Assembly (NCBI GenBank): GCA_044867925.1
Contig: JBIOVV010000023.1
Coordinates: forward strand, 1 to 23,108
Source of the DNA: VRUE01 sp044867925
Lineage (GTDB): Bacteria; Actinomycetota; Thermoleophilia; Solirubrobacterales; 70-9
Length of the DNA: 23,108 nucleotides
Direction: 5' to 3'
The notes below the pieces were generated by a model. It ran no database searches and was not told where the DNA came from. It saw nothing but the letters and a program-made list of their open reading frames with translations. Made by a program: the position numbers and the translations under genes. Below, in pieces: positions 7,832 to 15,545 of this stretch (the stretch's first letter is position 1; the number at the start of each line of letters is the position of its first letter).

Positions 7832-7881
7832 CGAAGCAGGTTATCCCGCCTGGCAAGCGGATCACACCGCTCGATGCGAGG

Positions 7882-7932
7882 TCAGGCCGCGGCGAGGAGC
7901 TCGCGGGCGTGGCTCCGCTCGTCGCCGTTGCT
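7882..7932 (-). pseudogene. Remnant of a recN 3' end
   Basis: Read on the minus strand, this reads SNGDERSHARELLAAA followed by TGA (7884-7882). The intact recN at 10638 ends SDEAATRHARELLAA then stop. The two share a 17-bp identical run (GCGGCGAGGAGCTCGCG on the plus strand), and the rest aligns with small gaps. The remnant is cut off at its 5' side exactly where a perfect hairpin begins (7933). It lies 50 bp before steA, the position expected for the end of recN in the ancestral recN-steA arrangement. Confidence 0.65.
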
Positions 7933-7967
7933 CAAATGCGCCGGGGCTGAAGCTCCGGGCGCATTTG
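7933..7967. repeat. Perfect 10-bp hairpin at the left edge of the TetR/collagen module
   Basis: CAAATGCGCC (7933-7942) pairs exactly with GGCGCATTTG (7958-7967) around a 15-nt loop that can pair further in part. It abuts the recN remnant and lies between divergent genes (steA leftward, the TetR gene rightward). No T-run follows on either strand. It may mark the insertion boundary. Confidence 0.55.
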
Positions 7968-7986
7968 GTTGGAGGGTCTTGTTTGC

Positions 7987-8015
7987 TTGAAAGCCTCCCC
8001 TGGATCTGGTACGAA
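7987..8015 (+). promoter_or_regulatory. Possible sigma70-type promoter for the TetR-collagen unit
   Basis: TTGAAA (7987-7992) is followed after 17 bp by TACGAA (8010-8015), 50 bp before the TTG start of the regulator. The -35 is good (5/6) but the -10 is poor (3/6). The region is less GC-rich than its surroundings, as expected for a promoter. Confidence 0.3.
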
Positions 8016-8065
8016 TTAGAGGGTTTCTAGATACGTCATAGGTCTCAAGGGAGAGGGAGAGGGAT

Positions 8066-9496
8066 TTGCCGCAGCTGCGGTTGGAGCGGGGAACTCAGAC
8101 TGGTCCCCGTGAAGATGCGCCACCGCCAGGTGCAGTTCGCATCGGGCCCTTGGAGGCGCCCTACCGTAAGTTGAAACCGGGTCCCGGAAAGCCGGCGACG
8201 GAGGTCGGTCGCCATCAACGGGCCAGGCTCGCCAGCGCGATGGTAGATCTCGTCGCGGAGAAGGATTACGGCGCCGTCACTGTACGGGAGCTTTCGAGCC
8301 TGGCCGGAATATCCACACGTGCCTTTTATCAGCACTACTCCAGCAAGGAGGAGTGCTTTCTACGCACCCACCACGTGATCGTGCGGCAAGTGCTCAAGAG
8401 GCTGGAGGACGCTCAGGCGGGCGCGAGCGACGCGAATGACCGAATGCAGCTCGCGGTAAAGGAGCTGATTAGCGAGTGGGGCCGCGATGCGAAGGCGACG
8501 CGCCTGACCCTCATCGACGCCTATTCCGCCGGGCCGGTGGCCTTCAAGCAAGCCCGGTGGGCGAGTCGCGCGATCGAAGCGAGATTGGTCGAGGGCGGAG
8601 GTGGCTCCGCGGACGGTGCGGTTGCTCCGCGGCTCGTGACCGAAGGCATCGTCGCCGGCCTGATGGGCGTCGCGCGCTCCAAATTGTTGAGTGACCAAGA
8701 TCGATCCCTGGTGGGCCTGGGAGATCACTTGGCGCAGTGGGCGCTTTCCTACCGTGGCGCGTCGGCAGAGCAGCTCGACGAGCTCGATCATCACGGGCCG
8801 GGAGACCGCGACACAAGATCCCTACAGCCAATTTCATCGAGCAGAGCGGAGGAGGGGGAGAGCCCAGCAGCGCCCAGCGGCGAGGTCGGCCTCCTCCTCT
8901 CCGCTGTAACCAAGCTGGCTGCGGCCGAGAATCGTCAGAGCCTTACGCCACGCAGGATCATTGCGGCGGCAGGCGTCCCGCGTCGAGCCTTCTACGCCAA
9001 CTTCTCGTGCGTGGACGATTGCTTCATCGCAGCGCTCGAATTGCACGTCGACAACGCGACTGCTCGGGCCAGGCGAGCCGGCGAGAAGGACTCGACGGCT
9101 GCCGGCCGCATCTATCGCGTCGTTGCGTCCCTGTGCGCTCAAGTTGCGCAAAACCCGATTCTCGCCAGCTTGTGCTTTGACGAGTCCGCGGTCTCCGACG
9201 CGAGAACGATGCGTTGCCACGAGCGGCTCATGGGGGACTTCGAGGGAGTGATAAAGGAAGTGGGAGCACCAGTTGCTCCGAGGGGTGACCTTTCCCTCGA
9301 TGCCTCGACGAGAGCGCTTTGGGGAGTGATGAAGAACGAGGTCACCAATGGCCAGGCCTCGAGACTTCCAAGGATCACGGCGACCCTTGCCTATCTGCTG
9401 ATTGCCCCTGCCATCGGTGCATCCGCAGCCACGAGAGCCATGGGCGAGCACGTGCTCACTGTCCCAGAGCAACCTCTTTTAGCCGCGGCAATCTAA
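8066..9496 (+). CDS. Tandem double-domain TetR/AcrR family regulator
   Basis: 476 residues, about twice a normal TetR protein. The first DNA-binding domain is at about 48-100, with the recognition-helix region LSSLAGISTRAFYQHYSSKE and CFL following. The second is at about 272-330, with IIAAAGVPRRAFYANFSCVD and DCFIAALEL. Each is followed by a helical, poorly conserved ligand/dimer region. The two halves are joined by a Ser/Glu/Pro-rich linker (about 245-272). The protein may therefore bind DNA as an intramolecular pseudo-dimer. The start is TTG at 8066, preceded by a purine-rich ribosome site (GGGAGAGGGAGAGGGA, 8049-8064). No better ATG exists before the first HTH. The collagen-like gene starts 54 bp downstream on the same strand, so it is the likely co-transcribed target. 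No effector can be inferred. Confidence 0.88.
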   Translation: MPQLRLERGTQTGPREDAPPPGAVRIGPLEAPYRKLKPGPGKPATEVGRHQRARLASAMVDLVAEKDYGAVTVRELSSLAGISTRAFYQHYSSKEECFLRTHHVIVRQVLKRLEDAQAGASDANDRMQLAVKELISEWGRDAKATRLTLIDAYSAGPVAFKQARWASRAIEARLVEGGGGSADGAVAPRLVTEGIVAGLMGVARSKLLSDQDRSLVGLGDHLAQWALSYRGASAEQLDELDHHGPGDRDTRSLQPISSSRAEEGESPAAPSGEVGLLLSAVTKLAAAENRQSLTPRRIIAAAGVPRRAFYANFSCVDDCFIAALELHVDNATARARRAGEKDSTAAGRIYRVVASLCAQVAQNPILASLCFDESAVSDARTMRCHERLMGDFEGVIKEVGAPVAPRGDLSLDASTRALWGVMKNEVTNGQASRLPRITATLAYLLIAPAIGASAATRAMGEHVLTVPEQPLLAAAI

Positions 9497-9550
9497 CTGC
9501 TGACGAACAACAAGCTTGTGACCAATACCCAGGGAGGAAGACAAGGAACC

Positions 9551-10483
9551 ATGAAAACACTCGAGACACTCAAGGGCCTCAAGGAGCGGCTCGGCGCCAA
9601 CGGCCCGGGACTGACTGTCGCAGTAGTGGCAATGATCTTGGCGCTCACCGGTGGCGCGTTCGCCGCCGGTGGAGCGCTTACGGCCAAGCAAAAGAAGGAA
9701 GTGAAGAACCTCGTCAAGGCAGAAGTGAAGAAGCACCCCGGACGGCCAGGCGCACCCGGCGCTCAGGGGCCGGCAGGGCCTGCCGGCGCCAAGGGTGACG
9801 CAGGCGCGGCCGGTACGAACGGCACAAACGGTACAAACGGGGAACCCGGAGAAGATGGAGAAGACGGTAAAGACGGAACGAGTGTGACCGTCGACGAAAT
9901 TCCCCTCGGCGAACCGCTTGAATGCGAATCTCTCGGCGGAGCGCTCGTGTTAGAAGAAGGTGGAACCTCGATTGAAGTTTGCACCGGCAAAACCGGCAAA
10001 ACCGGTGCCGAAGGCATCTGCAGCTCAGCCACCACCTGTGTCCTGCCGCCCGGCGCCGTCGAGATGGGCACGTGGGCATTCTCGCGCTCCGTAGAGAAAA
10101 TCACGGTGGAAGTCGAAGGGAAAAAAGAAGAAGTCACGGTCGGAGATTCCGAAGGGATCTTGGTACCTATTTCCTTCCCTATCCCGCTGACAGGAGCATT
10201 GGCCGCCGCCGCTGTGCATTACTCAACCGATGCAAACTTTGCAACCTTCTGCGGTGGCGTGGCCCAAGCACCGGAACCCATCAATGCGAAAGAATTGTGT
10301 GTTTACGCCAATCCGGCGGACGGGATAGCCGGTACAACCTTTGTGGGCATTTGCAAACCTGCCAGCGGTCTCTCAGGCTGCAGCGCGAGCAGCAACGGCG
10401 CGAATAAGATGGGAGCAGTCCTCTCTTTCTCTAAACCAACCGGTAACGCAAAAGGCAGCGGGACCTTCGCCATCAAAGGTTGA
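9551..10483 (+). CDS. Secreted or anchored collagen-like protein
   Basis: 310 residues from ATG at 9551, which has GGAGG at 9534-9538 and AAGGA at 9543-9547 upstream. An alternative GTG at 9518 would add 11 residues ahead of these ribosome sites and is less likely. A hydrophobic segment (about 20-42, LTVAVVAMILALTGGAFAAG) is a signal peptide or membrane anchor. A Lys-rich stretch follows, then about 15 Gly-X-Y triplets (64-109; examples GRPGAPGAQGPAGPAG, TNGTNGTNG, EPGEDGEDGKDG), as in bacterial collagen-like triple helices. The C-terminal 200 residues contain several cysteines (for example GICSSATTCVLPPG) and form an unrecognised, probably beta-rich domain. It would sit outside the membrane, perhaps as a surface stalk. 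Third positions are less G/C-biased than in the backbone genes, suggesting acquisition. Confidence 0.88.
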   Translation: MKTLETLKGLKERLGANGPGLTVAVVAMILALTGGAFAAGGALTAKQKKEVKNLVKAEVKKHPGRPGAPGAQGPAGPAGAKGDAGAAGTNGTNGTNGEPGEDGEDGKDGTSVTVDEIPLGEPLECESLGGALVLEEGGTSIEVCTGKTGKTGAEGICSSATTCVLPPGAVEMGTWAFSRSVEKITVEVEGKKEEVTVGDSEGILVPISFPIPLTGALAAAAVHYSTDANFATFCGGVAQAPEPINAKELCVYANPADGIAGTTFVGICKPASGLSGCSASSNGANKMGAVLSFSKPTGNAKGSGTFAIKG

Positions 10484-10554
10484 GAAGAGAAGTCATTCCT
10501 TTGCATAATCCTATGAATTGTGGCTCGGTGATTGCCATTTAGGATGAAGGTGAC

Positions 10555-10590
10555 GGGCCGGACGGCGCCAGAGGCGCCGTCCGGCCCTTA
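10555..10590. terminator. Strong hairpin terminator, probably bidirectional
   Basis: GGGCCGGACGGCGCC (10555-10569) pairs perfectly over 15 bp with GGCGCCGTCCGGCCC (10573-10587), leaving a 3-nt loop, and is followed on the plus strand by TTAT. It lies between the converging ends of the collagen-like gene (10483) and recN (10638), so it can end both transcripts. The T-tract is weak. Confidence 0.75.
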
Positions 10591-10637
10591 TCGTCGGTCG
10601 CCGGCGAACACGCTCAAGGCGACCAGCAAGCAGTTCG

Positions 10638-12317
10638 CTAGGCGGCGAGGAGCTCGCGCGCGTGGCGCGTGGCCGCCTCGTCGCTTTGCTCGCCGCCGAG
10701 CATGCGGCGGATCTCCTCGACCACCTCCTCGCCGTCGATACGACGCACACAGGCGCTGGCGCGCTCCCCGGAGACGTCCTTCTCGAGCGTGAAGTGCGTG
10801 TCGGCCAGGGAGGCCACCTGAGGCAAGTGGGTGATGCAGAGAACCTGGCAGTCCTCGCCGAGCGCCCGCAGCCGCTCGCCGACCGCGCGGGCGGTCTTGC
10901 CGCCGACCCCGGCGTCGATCTCGTCGAAGACCAGCGTCCCCGCGCCGGCGCCGCCACCGAAACCGCTCAGCGCCAGCATCACCCGCGAGAGCTCACCGCC
11001 GGAAGCGGCGTCGCGCAGCGGCGCCGCTTCCAGGCCCGGGTTCGGCGCCAGGCGCAGCTCGACCGCCTCGGCGCCGTTCGCGCCGTAGCCGTCCGGCAGG
11101 GGCTCGAGCACCACCTCGAGGCGGGCGCCGGGCATCGCCAGCCGCTCCAGCTCGCCGGCGACCTGCTCCTCCAGCAGCGGTGCCGCTTTCGCCCGGGCCT
11201 TGCTCAGCTTCTCGCCGAGCTTGGCGCGCCGCGCCTCCGCCTCGGCCAATGCGGCCTCCGCTTCTTCGCCGCGCCCCTCGGCGTTCTCCAGGCGGGCGAT
11301 CTCAGTTCGACAGCGCTCGGCATGGGCGAGAACCGAGTCGGCGCTGCCGCCGTGCTTTCGCTGCAGGCGATCGAAGGCATCGAGCCGCTCTTCGACCGCG
11401 GCCAGACGGCCGGGATCGGCCTCGAGGCCGTCGAGGTAGGCGCGCAGCTCGGCGGCGACGTCGGTGAGCTCGATCGCCAGGGCGCTGAGCCGTCCCGAAA
11501 GCCCGTCGAGGCCCGCATCCACCCCGGCAACCCCCTGCAGGCGGGCCTCCGCCTCGGCGAGAGCGCCGGCGGCGCCGCCACCCTCCTCGTCGTCCCCCAG
11601 CGCCGCGCCATGGGCTCCTGTCGCCGCTTCGCGCAGCGACTCGGCGTGGCGCAATCGCTCCCGCTCGCTTCCCAGCGCCGCCTCCTCCTCGGGATCGGGC
11701 GCGACCTCCTCGATCTCGGAAAGCTCGTAGCGATAGAGATCTAGGTCGCGCTCCCGCGAGCCGTCCCGCTCGCGAAGCTCGGCCAGCTCGGCCGCGAGCC
11801 GCAGGCACTCGCGGTGGGCCCGGCGGTATTTCTCGCGCAGCTCCAGGTGGCCGGCGCCGGCGAAGCCATCGAGGACGTCCATCTGCGCCGAGGCGATCGT
11901 CAGCTTGCGATGCTCGTGCTGCCCATAGAAGGCGAGCAATCTCGCGCCCAGGAGTTTCAGGTCCGAAGCCGCGGCGGCCCGCCCGGCCAGGAAGGCGCTG
12001 GTCCGGCCGCTCGCCGAGACCCGCCGGCCGAGCACCACTTCGTCGGCGCCCTCGGGCAGCCGCTCGCCGATCTCCGCCAGCTCGGGCTCGTCGAGCAGGC
12101 CGGCGGGCAGATCGAAGACACCCTCGACCCAGGCCTCCTCGGCCCCCGGCCGAACGATCTGCGGCCGCGCCTTGCCGCCCATCAGCAGGTCGAGCGAGTG
12201 AGCGAGGACCGTCTTGCCGGCACCGGTCTCCCCCGTGATCGCGTTGAGCCCCTCGCCGAGGCGCAATTCCGCCCTCTCGATGAGGAGCAGATTCTCGATT
12301 CGCAGCTCTCGCAGCAC
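10638..12317 (-). CDS. recN: DNA repair protein RecN
   Basis: SMC-like ATPase that acts early in double-strand-break repair and holds broken ends together. The 559 residues fit the family (550-590). Walker A is at 29-36 (GETGAGKT), followed by the two halves of the coiled coil (about 155-370, very rich in Glu/Arg/Ala/Leu). The C-terminal half has the ABC signature ASGGELSRVMLAL, Walker B with LVFDEIDAGVGG, and the H-loop ITHLPQVAS. The GTG start is at 12317-12315. In M. tuberculosis recN directly follows nadK and precedes Rv1697; here both joints are interrupted by accessory genes. A second copy of its last about 15 codons lies 2.7 kb away, next to steA. RecN is SOS-induced in many bacteria; I see no LexA box directly upstream. 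Confidence 0.97.
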   Translation of the reverse strand: MLRELRIENLLLIERAELRLGEGLNAITGETGAGKTVLAHSLDLLMGGKARPQIVRPGAEEAWVEGVFDLPAGLLDEPELAEIGERLPEGADEVVLGRRVSASGRTSAFLAGRAAAASDLKLLGARLLAFYGQHEHRKLTIASAQMDVLDGFAGAGHLELREKYRRAHRECLRLAAELAELRERDGSRERDLDLYRYELSEIEEVAPDPEEEAALGSERERLRHAESLREAATGAHGAALGDDEEGGGAAGALAEAEARLQGVAGVDAGLDGLSGRLSALAIELTDVAAELRAYLDGLEADPGRLAAVEERLDAFDRLQRKHGGSADSVLAHAERCRTEIARLENAEGRGEEAEAALAEAEARRAKLGEKLSKARAKAAPLLEEQVAGELERLAMPGARLEVVLEPLPDGYGANGAEAVELRLAPNPGLEAAPLRDAASGGELSRVMLALSGFGGGAGAGTLVFDEIDAGVGGKTARAVGERLRALGEDCQVLCITHLPQVASLADTHFTLEKDVSGERASACVRRIDGEEVVEEIRRMLGGEQSDEAATRHARELLAA

Positions 12318-12337
12318 GCGTCCTGTGTACCACCTGG

Positions 12338-12427
12338 CGCGGCGGGTCCTGTCACGGATTTGAGGACCACCCCTCCGGTAGCCAAAGCTTCCTCAGGGCG
12401 GCCCTCAAATCCGCGCCACCCGCCGCG
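12338..12427. repeat. 90-bp imperfect palindrome between recN and the MFS gene
   Basis: Outer arms CGCGGCGGG (12338-12346) and CCCGCCGCG (12419-12427), and inner arms CGGATTTGAGG (12355-12365) and CCTCAAATCCG (12403-12413), are perfect inverted pairs. They nest into one long stem that occupies almost the whole intergenic gap. It follows the MFS stop and could act as its 3' structure, although no U-tract is present. It may also be a dispersed element marking the edge of the inserted module. Confidence 0.6.
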
Positions 12428-12435
12428 AGAAGCGA

Positions 12436-13965
12436 TTAAGCAGGGACGGGCTCGGTGGCGGTCTCGTCTTCAGATCGGGTGGCTTGGACGAAGTCGCTGG
12501 ATCTGACGAGAAAGAAACCTAGGGCGGCGCCTAGGAAGGAGAGGATGGCGGCGATCAGGATGATCTCGTTGAAGCCGCTGGCGAAGGCGACGGTCGAGGC
12601 GTGGACGACCTCTGCCCGCTGCCCCGGCGGCGCGATGGCAGCAGCAGCTTTCGAACCGCCCGATGCCACCAGTTCGCCCAGGCCATCGGGAGCGTTGGGA
12701 AGCAGCTGCGAGAGCTTCGAGTCGACGCGGGACTGGAAGATCGCGCCCAGCGAGGCGACCCCGGTGGCGATGCCGACCTGGCGGAAGGTCGTGTTGATCC
12801 CGGAGCCCATCCCGGCCTTCTCGACCGGGACGACGGCGATCGCCGCCTGGCCGATGCCGGGGTTGGTGATGCCGATGCCGACACCGGCGATGAGGAATCC
12901 GGCGAGCAGCGCGGTCCACTCCGAATCGGCATCGACGCCGTGCATCAGCAGCAGGCCGACTCCGACCGTCGTCAGGCCGACGCCGAGAAGGACCCGGATC
13001 GGGATCCGGTGCGAGAGCGACCCGGCGATCGGCGAGGCGATGAACGAGAGTACCGTCAGCGGTAGGAAGCGCAGACCCGCCTCCAGCGGCGAGAAGCCGA
13101 GCACCCCCTGCATGTAGATCGTCAGGTAGAGGAACATCGCGAACATCCCGGCCGAGAGCCCGAAGGCGACCGCGGAGACGCCGTTGAAGGCAGGCTTGCG
13201 GAAGAGGGTCAGGTCGAGCATCGGGTGGCTGCTGCGGGCCTCGATCGCGATGAAGGAAGCCATCAGCGCCAGCGCCGCGGCGAGCGAGGCGACGATCACC
13301 GGGCTCCCCCAGCCCTCGGGATTGCCGCGGATCAAGCCGAAGATGAGGAAGAAGAGGGCAAGCGAGAAGGTGACCAGGCCCGGCAGGTCGACCCGCTGGG
13401 GATCCTGGGCGGCGACGTTGACCAGCTTGCGCTCGGTCAGCGCGATCGCCAGCAGCCCGATCGGCACGTTGACGAAGAAGATCCACTCCCAGCCGAGGTG
13501 CTCCGTGATCACGCCGCCGACCAGCGGCCCGATCGCGACGGCGCCGCCGACGGTCGCTCCCCAGACGCCGAAGGCCGTCGCCCTGTCCTTGCCGTGGAAC
13601 TCCTGGCCGATCAGCGCCAGCGAGGTGGCGAACATGCCCGCCCCGCCGACCCCCTGCAGGCCGCGGGCGAGGTTGAGCAGGGTGGGATCGCCGGCGATGC
13701 CGCAGAGAAACGAGGCGAAGGTGAAAAGGCCGAAGCCGATCGTGAAGACGCGTCGCCGTCCCAGCCGATCGCCCAGCGAGCCGGCGGTGAGCAGGAAGGC
13801 GGCAAGGGTGAGCGAGTAGGCGTCGACGACCCATTGCAGGCTGGAGAGGCTTGCCCCCAGGTCGGCCTGGATGTCGGGCAGGGCGACGTTGACGACCGTG
13901 ATGTCCAGCAGCAGCATGAACGTCGCGATCGAGATCAGGACGAGGGTCCACCACTTGCGCTCCAT
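12436..13965 (-). CDS. DHA2-family (EmrB/QacA) MFS drug-efflux transporter
   Basis: Proton-coupled exporter in the cytoplasmic membrane, 509 residues, the size of the 14-helix DHA2 family. Motif D1 is seen as LDITVVNVALPDI (20-32) and motif A as GSLGDRLGRRRVF in the helix 2-3 loop. The motif C region GATVGGAVAIGPLVGGVI is in helix 5, typical of antiporters. Hydrophobic segments extend to about residue 490, followed by a polar tail. Substrate specificity cannot be inferred. ATG at 13965-13963; no strong ribosome site. It lies 42 bp after the PEBP-like gene on the same strand and may share its transcript. It is part of a three-gene insertion between nadK and recN. Confidence 0.93.
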   Translation of the reverse strand: MERKWWTLVLISIATFMLLLDITVVNVALPDIQADLGASLSSLQWVVDAYSLTLAAFLLTAGSLGDRLGRRRVFTIGFGLFTFASFLCGIAGDPTLLNLARGLQGVGGAGMFATSLALIGQEFHGKDRATAFGVWGATVGGAVAIGPLVGGVITEHLGWEWIFFVNVPIGLLAIALTERKLVNVAAQDPQRVDLPGLVTFSLALFFLIFGLIRGNPEGWGSPVIVASLAAALALMASFIAIEARSSHPMLDLTLFRKPAFNGVSAVAFGLSAGMFAMFLYLTIYMQGVLGFSPLEAGLRFLPLTVLSFIASPIAGSLSHRIPIRVLLGVGLTTVGVGLLLMHGVDADSEWTALLAGFLIAGVGIGITNPGIGQAAIAVVPVEKAGMGSGINTTFRQVGIATGVASLGAIFQSRVDSKLSQLLPNAPDGLGELVASGGSKAAAAIAPPGQRAEVVHASTVAFASGFNEIILIAAILSFLGAALGFFLVRSSDFVQATRSEDETATEPVPA

Positions 13966-14007
13966 GAGGCGAAACCCTAGAGAACCGCCCCGCTCGGCTC
14001 GCCGGCG

Positions 14008-14802
14008 TCAGCCGCGCGCGTAGCTGAGCGCCAGGAGGCCGGCGCTGCCGGAGATCTCGAGAGCCGCTTTGCGGAAGGCGAGCGGGTCGAAGCCCTGGCC
14101 GGGCGCGATCCTCTTCGGCAGAGCGAGGAGCATGAACATGTACGTTTCGCCACCGCCTTCGGGGCAGATCTCGTAGGCCGTCTTCCCGAAGCTGTTGCGG
14201 CCGACGACAGCGCCGCCGGGCAGCTTGCCGGCCTCGATTTCCTCCAGCTCGGGACTCAGCCCGGCCACGGCCCAGTCGAAGAAGAGCTGTCCTCCCACCG
14301 GCTGGACGTTCATCGCGAGGAGGGCCAGTTCGGCGGTCCCCTCCGGCACCCCCTGCCAGCGAAGCGCCGGTGAGGCGCCCTTGCCGTCGCAGGTGTGCTG
14401 GGCGGGCAGCGCCGGCGGGCCTGCGCTGGAAGGCCGGCTCGACGGGCTTTCCAGGGTCATGCTGGCCACCGTCGCCTCGCGGCGCTGCTCGGGCGTGATC
14501 CCCGGCTCCGGCGCACCCGTGGGCAGGGGAACCGGCCGGCCCTTCCTGACGTCAGGAGAGGGTTGCTCGCCTGCCGCTGCCGAACCGCCCTCGGCCTGCT
14601 TCTTCGTCGCGGAAGCGGCGGTTCCCGACTCGCCGCCGGCATCGCTTGATCCAGCGGTGCCAGAGGCTCGGGAGCTCGCCTTGTCCGAGCTCGCGCTTCC
14701 GGGGCTCGCAGTGCCCGAGCTCGAGGTCTCCGAGGATCCACCGCCGCAGCCGGCGAGCGCAAGCGCCGCGACCGTGAGCGCCAGGAGAACCCTGGCGCTC
14801 AC
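14008..14802 (-). CDS. PEBP (YbhB/YbcL)-like lipoprotein
   Basis: 264 residues. The N-terminus has a lipoprotein signal with lipobox LAGC (Cys19), so it is exported and lipid-anchored. Residues 20-75 are a Ser/Gly/Ala-rich spacer. From about 140 a phosphatidylethanolamine-binding-protein fold is recognisable in CDGKGASPALRWQGVPEGTA, DWAVAGL, GRNSFGKTAYEICPEGGG, YMFMLLALP and GLLALSYARG. The usual anion-site residues are degenerate: no DPDAP run, Asp instead of His before Trp (FFDWAVA), and no GPCPP..H. Ligand binding may be altered. The start is GTG (14802-14800), inside a perfect 15-bp hairpin and without a clear ribosome site. It lies 16 bp after the secreted-protein gene, so coupled translation is plausible. 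Confidence 0.8.
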   Translation of the reverse strand: MSARVLLALTVAALALAGCGGGSSETSSSGTASPGSASSDKASSRASGTAGSSDAGGESGTAASATKKQAEGGSAAAGEQPSPDVRKGRPVPLPTGAPEPGITPEQRREATVASMTLESPSSRPSSAGPPALPAQHTCDGKGASPALRWQGVPEGTAELALLAMNVQPVGGQLFFDWAVAGLSPELEEIEAGKLPGGAVVGRNSFGKTAYEICPEGGGETYMFMLLALPKRIAPGQGFDPLAFRKAALEISGSAGLLALSYARG

Positions 14803-14805
14803 GGT
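14771..14805 (-). promoter_or_regulatory. 15-bp perfect hairpin enclosing the PEBP-like gene start codon
   Basis: ACCGTGAGCGCCAGG (14771-14785) and CCTGGCGCTCACGGT (14791-14805) are exact inverted copies separated by 5 nt. On the minus-strand mRNA the GTG start (14802-14800) and the first nine or so codons form the stem. This would hide the start codon unless ribosomes arriving from the upstream gene opened it. Confidence 0.6.
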
Positions 14806-14818
14806 GCCGCGGGCATAG

Positions 14819-15457
14819 CTAGGAGACGCTGATCGATTCGCCTCTGTGCCACTCGAATGCTTCCGTCGGGAAGGTCCCGTTCCATTCGACCGATTCGCCG
14901 AGCGCTTCCAATTCGGTGCCGGTGGCGCTGAAGCTCGACGGGCTGAACGTGGCGGTTTCGTTCGTGTTGTTGATCAGGCCGCCGGCCGTTCCGGTGACGT
15001 GGGCCCAGATGCCCCACAGCGGGCAGAACCAGCCGCCGTAGAGGATCCAGACGTCGACGCCTTTGACCTTGAGGTAGTTGCTGCCGCCGACCGTGGTCAG
15101 TTCGGCGGGCCAGGGGAACGATTCGGCTTCGATCGCTTCCACCGTGCAGGTCGAGTTGGTGTAGCAGCCGAACAGGGGCAGACTGGTGATGCTTCCCTTG
15201 CCGGTCCCCGCTTCGTTTTTGATGTCGACTTCGTAGAGGAAGTTGGAGCAGGTTGTCGTGAACCCCCACATGGTCAGGCCGCTTTTTTCGGCCCCCCCGA
15301 GGATCGTTTCGGTCCCTTCCAGCGCTTTTCCGTTGAACTTCCAGGCGGGTGCCGCGCTCGCGCTGGCGGCGAACATCGCGCAAAGGACCGCCAGGACCGC
15401 CAGAGCGGCGCCGATGGCTTTGACCTTCACCACCCCCCTCATTCTGGGCTTTTGCAT
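14819..15457 (-). CDS. Small secreted protein of unknown function (WxxNG family)
   Basis: 212 residues. A Sec signal peptide (about 1-35, hydrophobic core AALAVLAVLCAMFAASASA) precedes the mature start APAWKFNGKAL. The mature part has paired cysteines (TTTCSNF, LFGCYTNSTCTVEA, GWFCPLWG), a GTGKGSITSL segment and a C-terminal ETATFSPSSFSATG block; it looks beta-rich. I do not recognise a named family. The protein at 22113-22850 shares the layout: signal peptide, W-K/R-x-N-G, a Cys-rich middle, and a final small-residue block. ATG at 15457 has AGGAG about 10 nt upstream. It heads a minus-strand group with the PEBP lipoprotein and the exporter. Probably an exported or surface protein. Confidence 0.75.
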   Translation of the reverse strand: MQKPRMRGVVKVKAIGAALAVLAVLCAMFAASASAAPAWKFNGKALEGTETILGGAEKSGLTMWGFTTTCSNFLYEVDIKNEAGTGKGSITSLPLFGCYTNSTCTVEAIEAESFPWPAELTTVGGSNYLKVKGVDVWILYGGWFCPLWGIWAHVTGTAGGLINNTNETATFSPSSFSATGTELEALGESVEWNGTFPTEAFEWHRGESISVS

Positions 15458-15518
15458 GACTGCGTATCTCCTGTCTATTGCTCGATGGACTGGAAACGGC
15501 TACGGCCGTTGGAGCTCG

Positions 15519-15545
15519 GGAAAAGAGGCCGGCGCCGACGGCGCC
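15519..15545 (-). terminator. Possible intrinsic terminator downstream of nadK
   Basis: On the minus strand, GGCGCC-GTC-GGCGCC (15545-15531) is followed 4 nt later by TCTTTT (15526-15521). It lies about 150 bp after the nadK stop and before the secreted-protein gene. The stem is short. Another 6-bp hairpin is at 15495-15510. Nothing else is recognisable in the 238-bp gap. Confidence 0.35.

Noticed and set aside
9518..9550. Upstream GTG start for the collagen-like gene
   Set aside because: The AAGGA and GGAGG sites lie between it and the ATG at 9551, and the extra 11 residues would weaken the signal-peptide arrangement.
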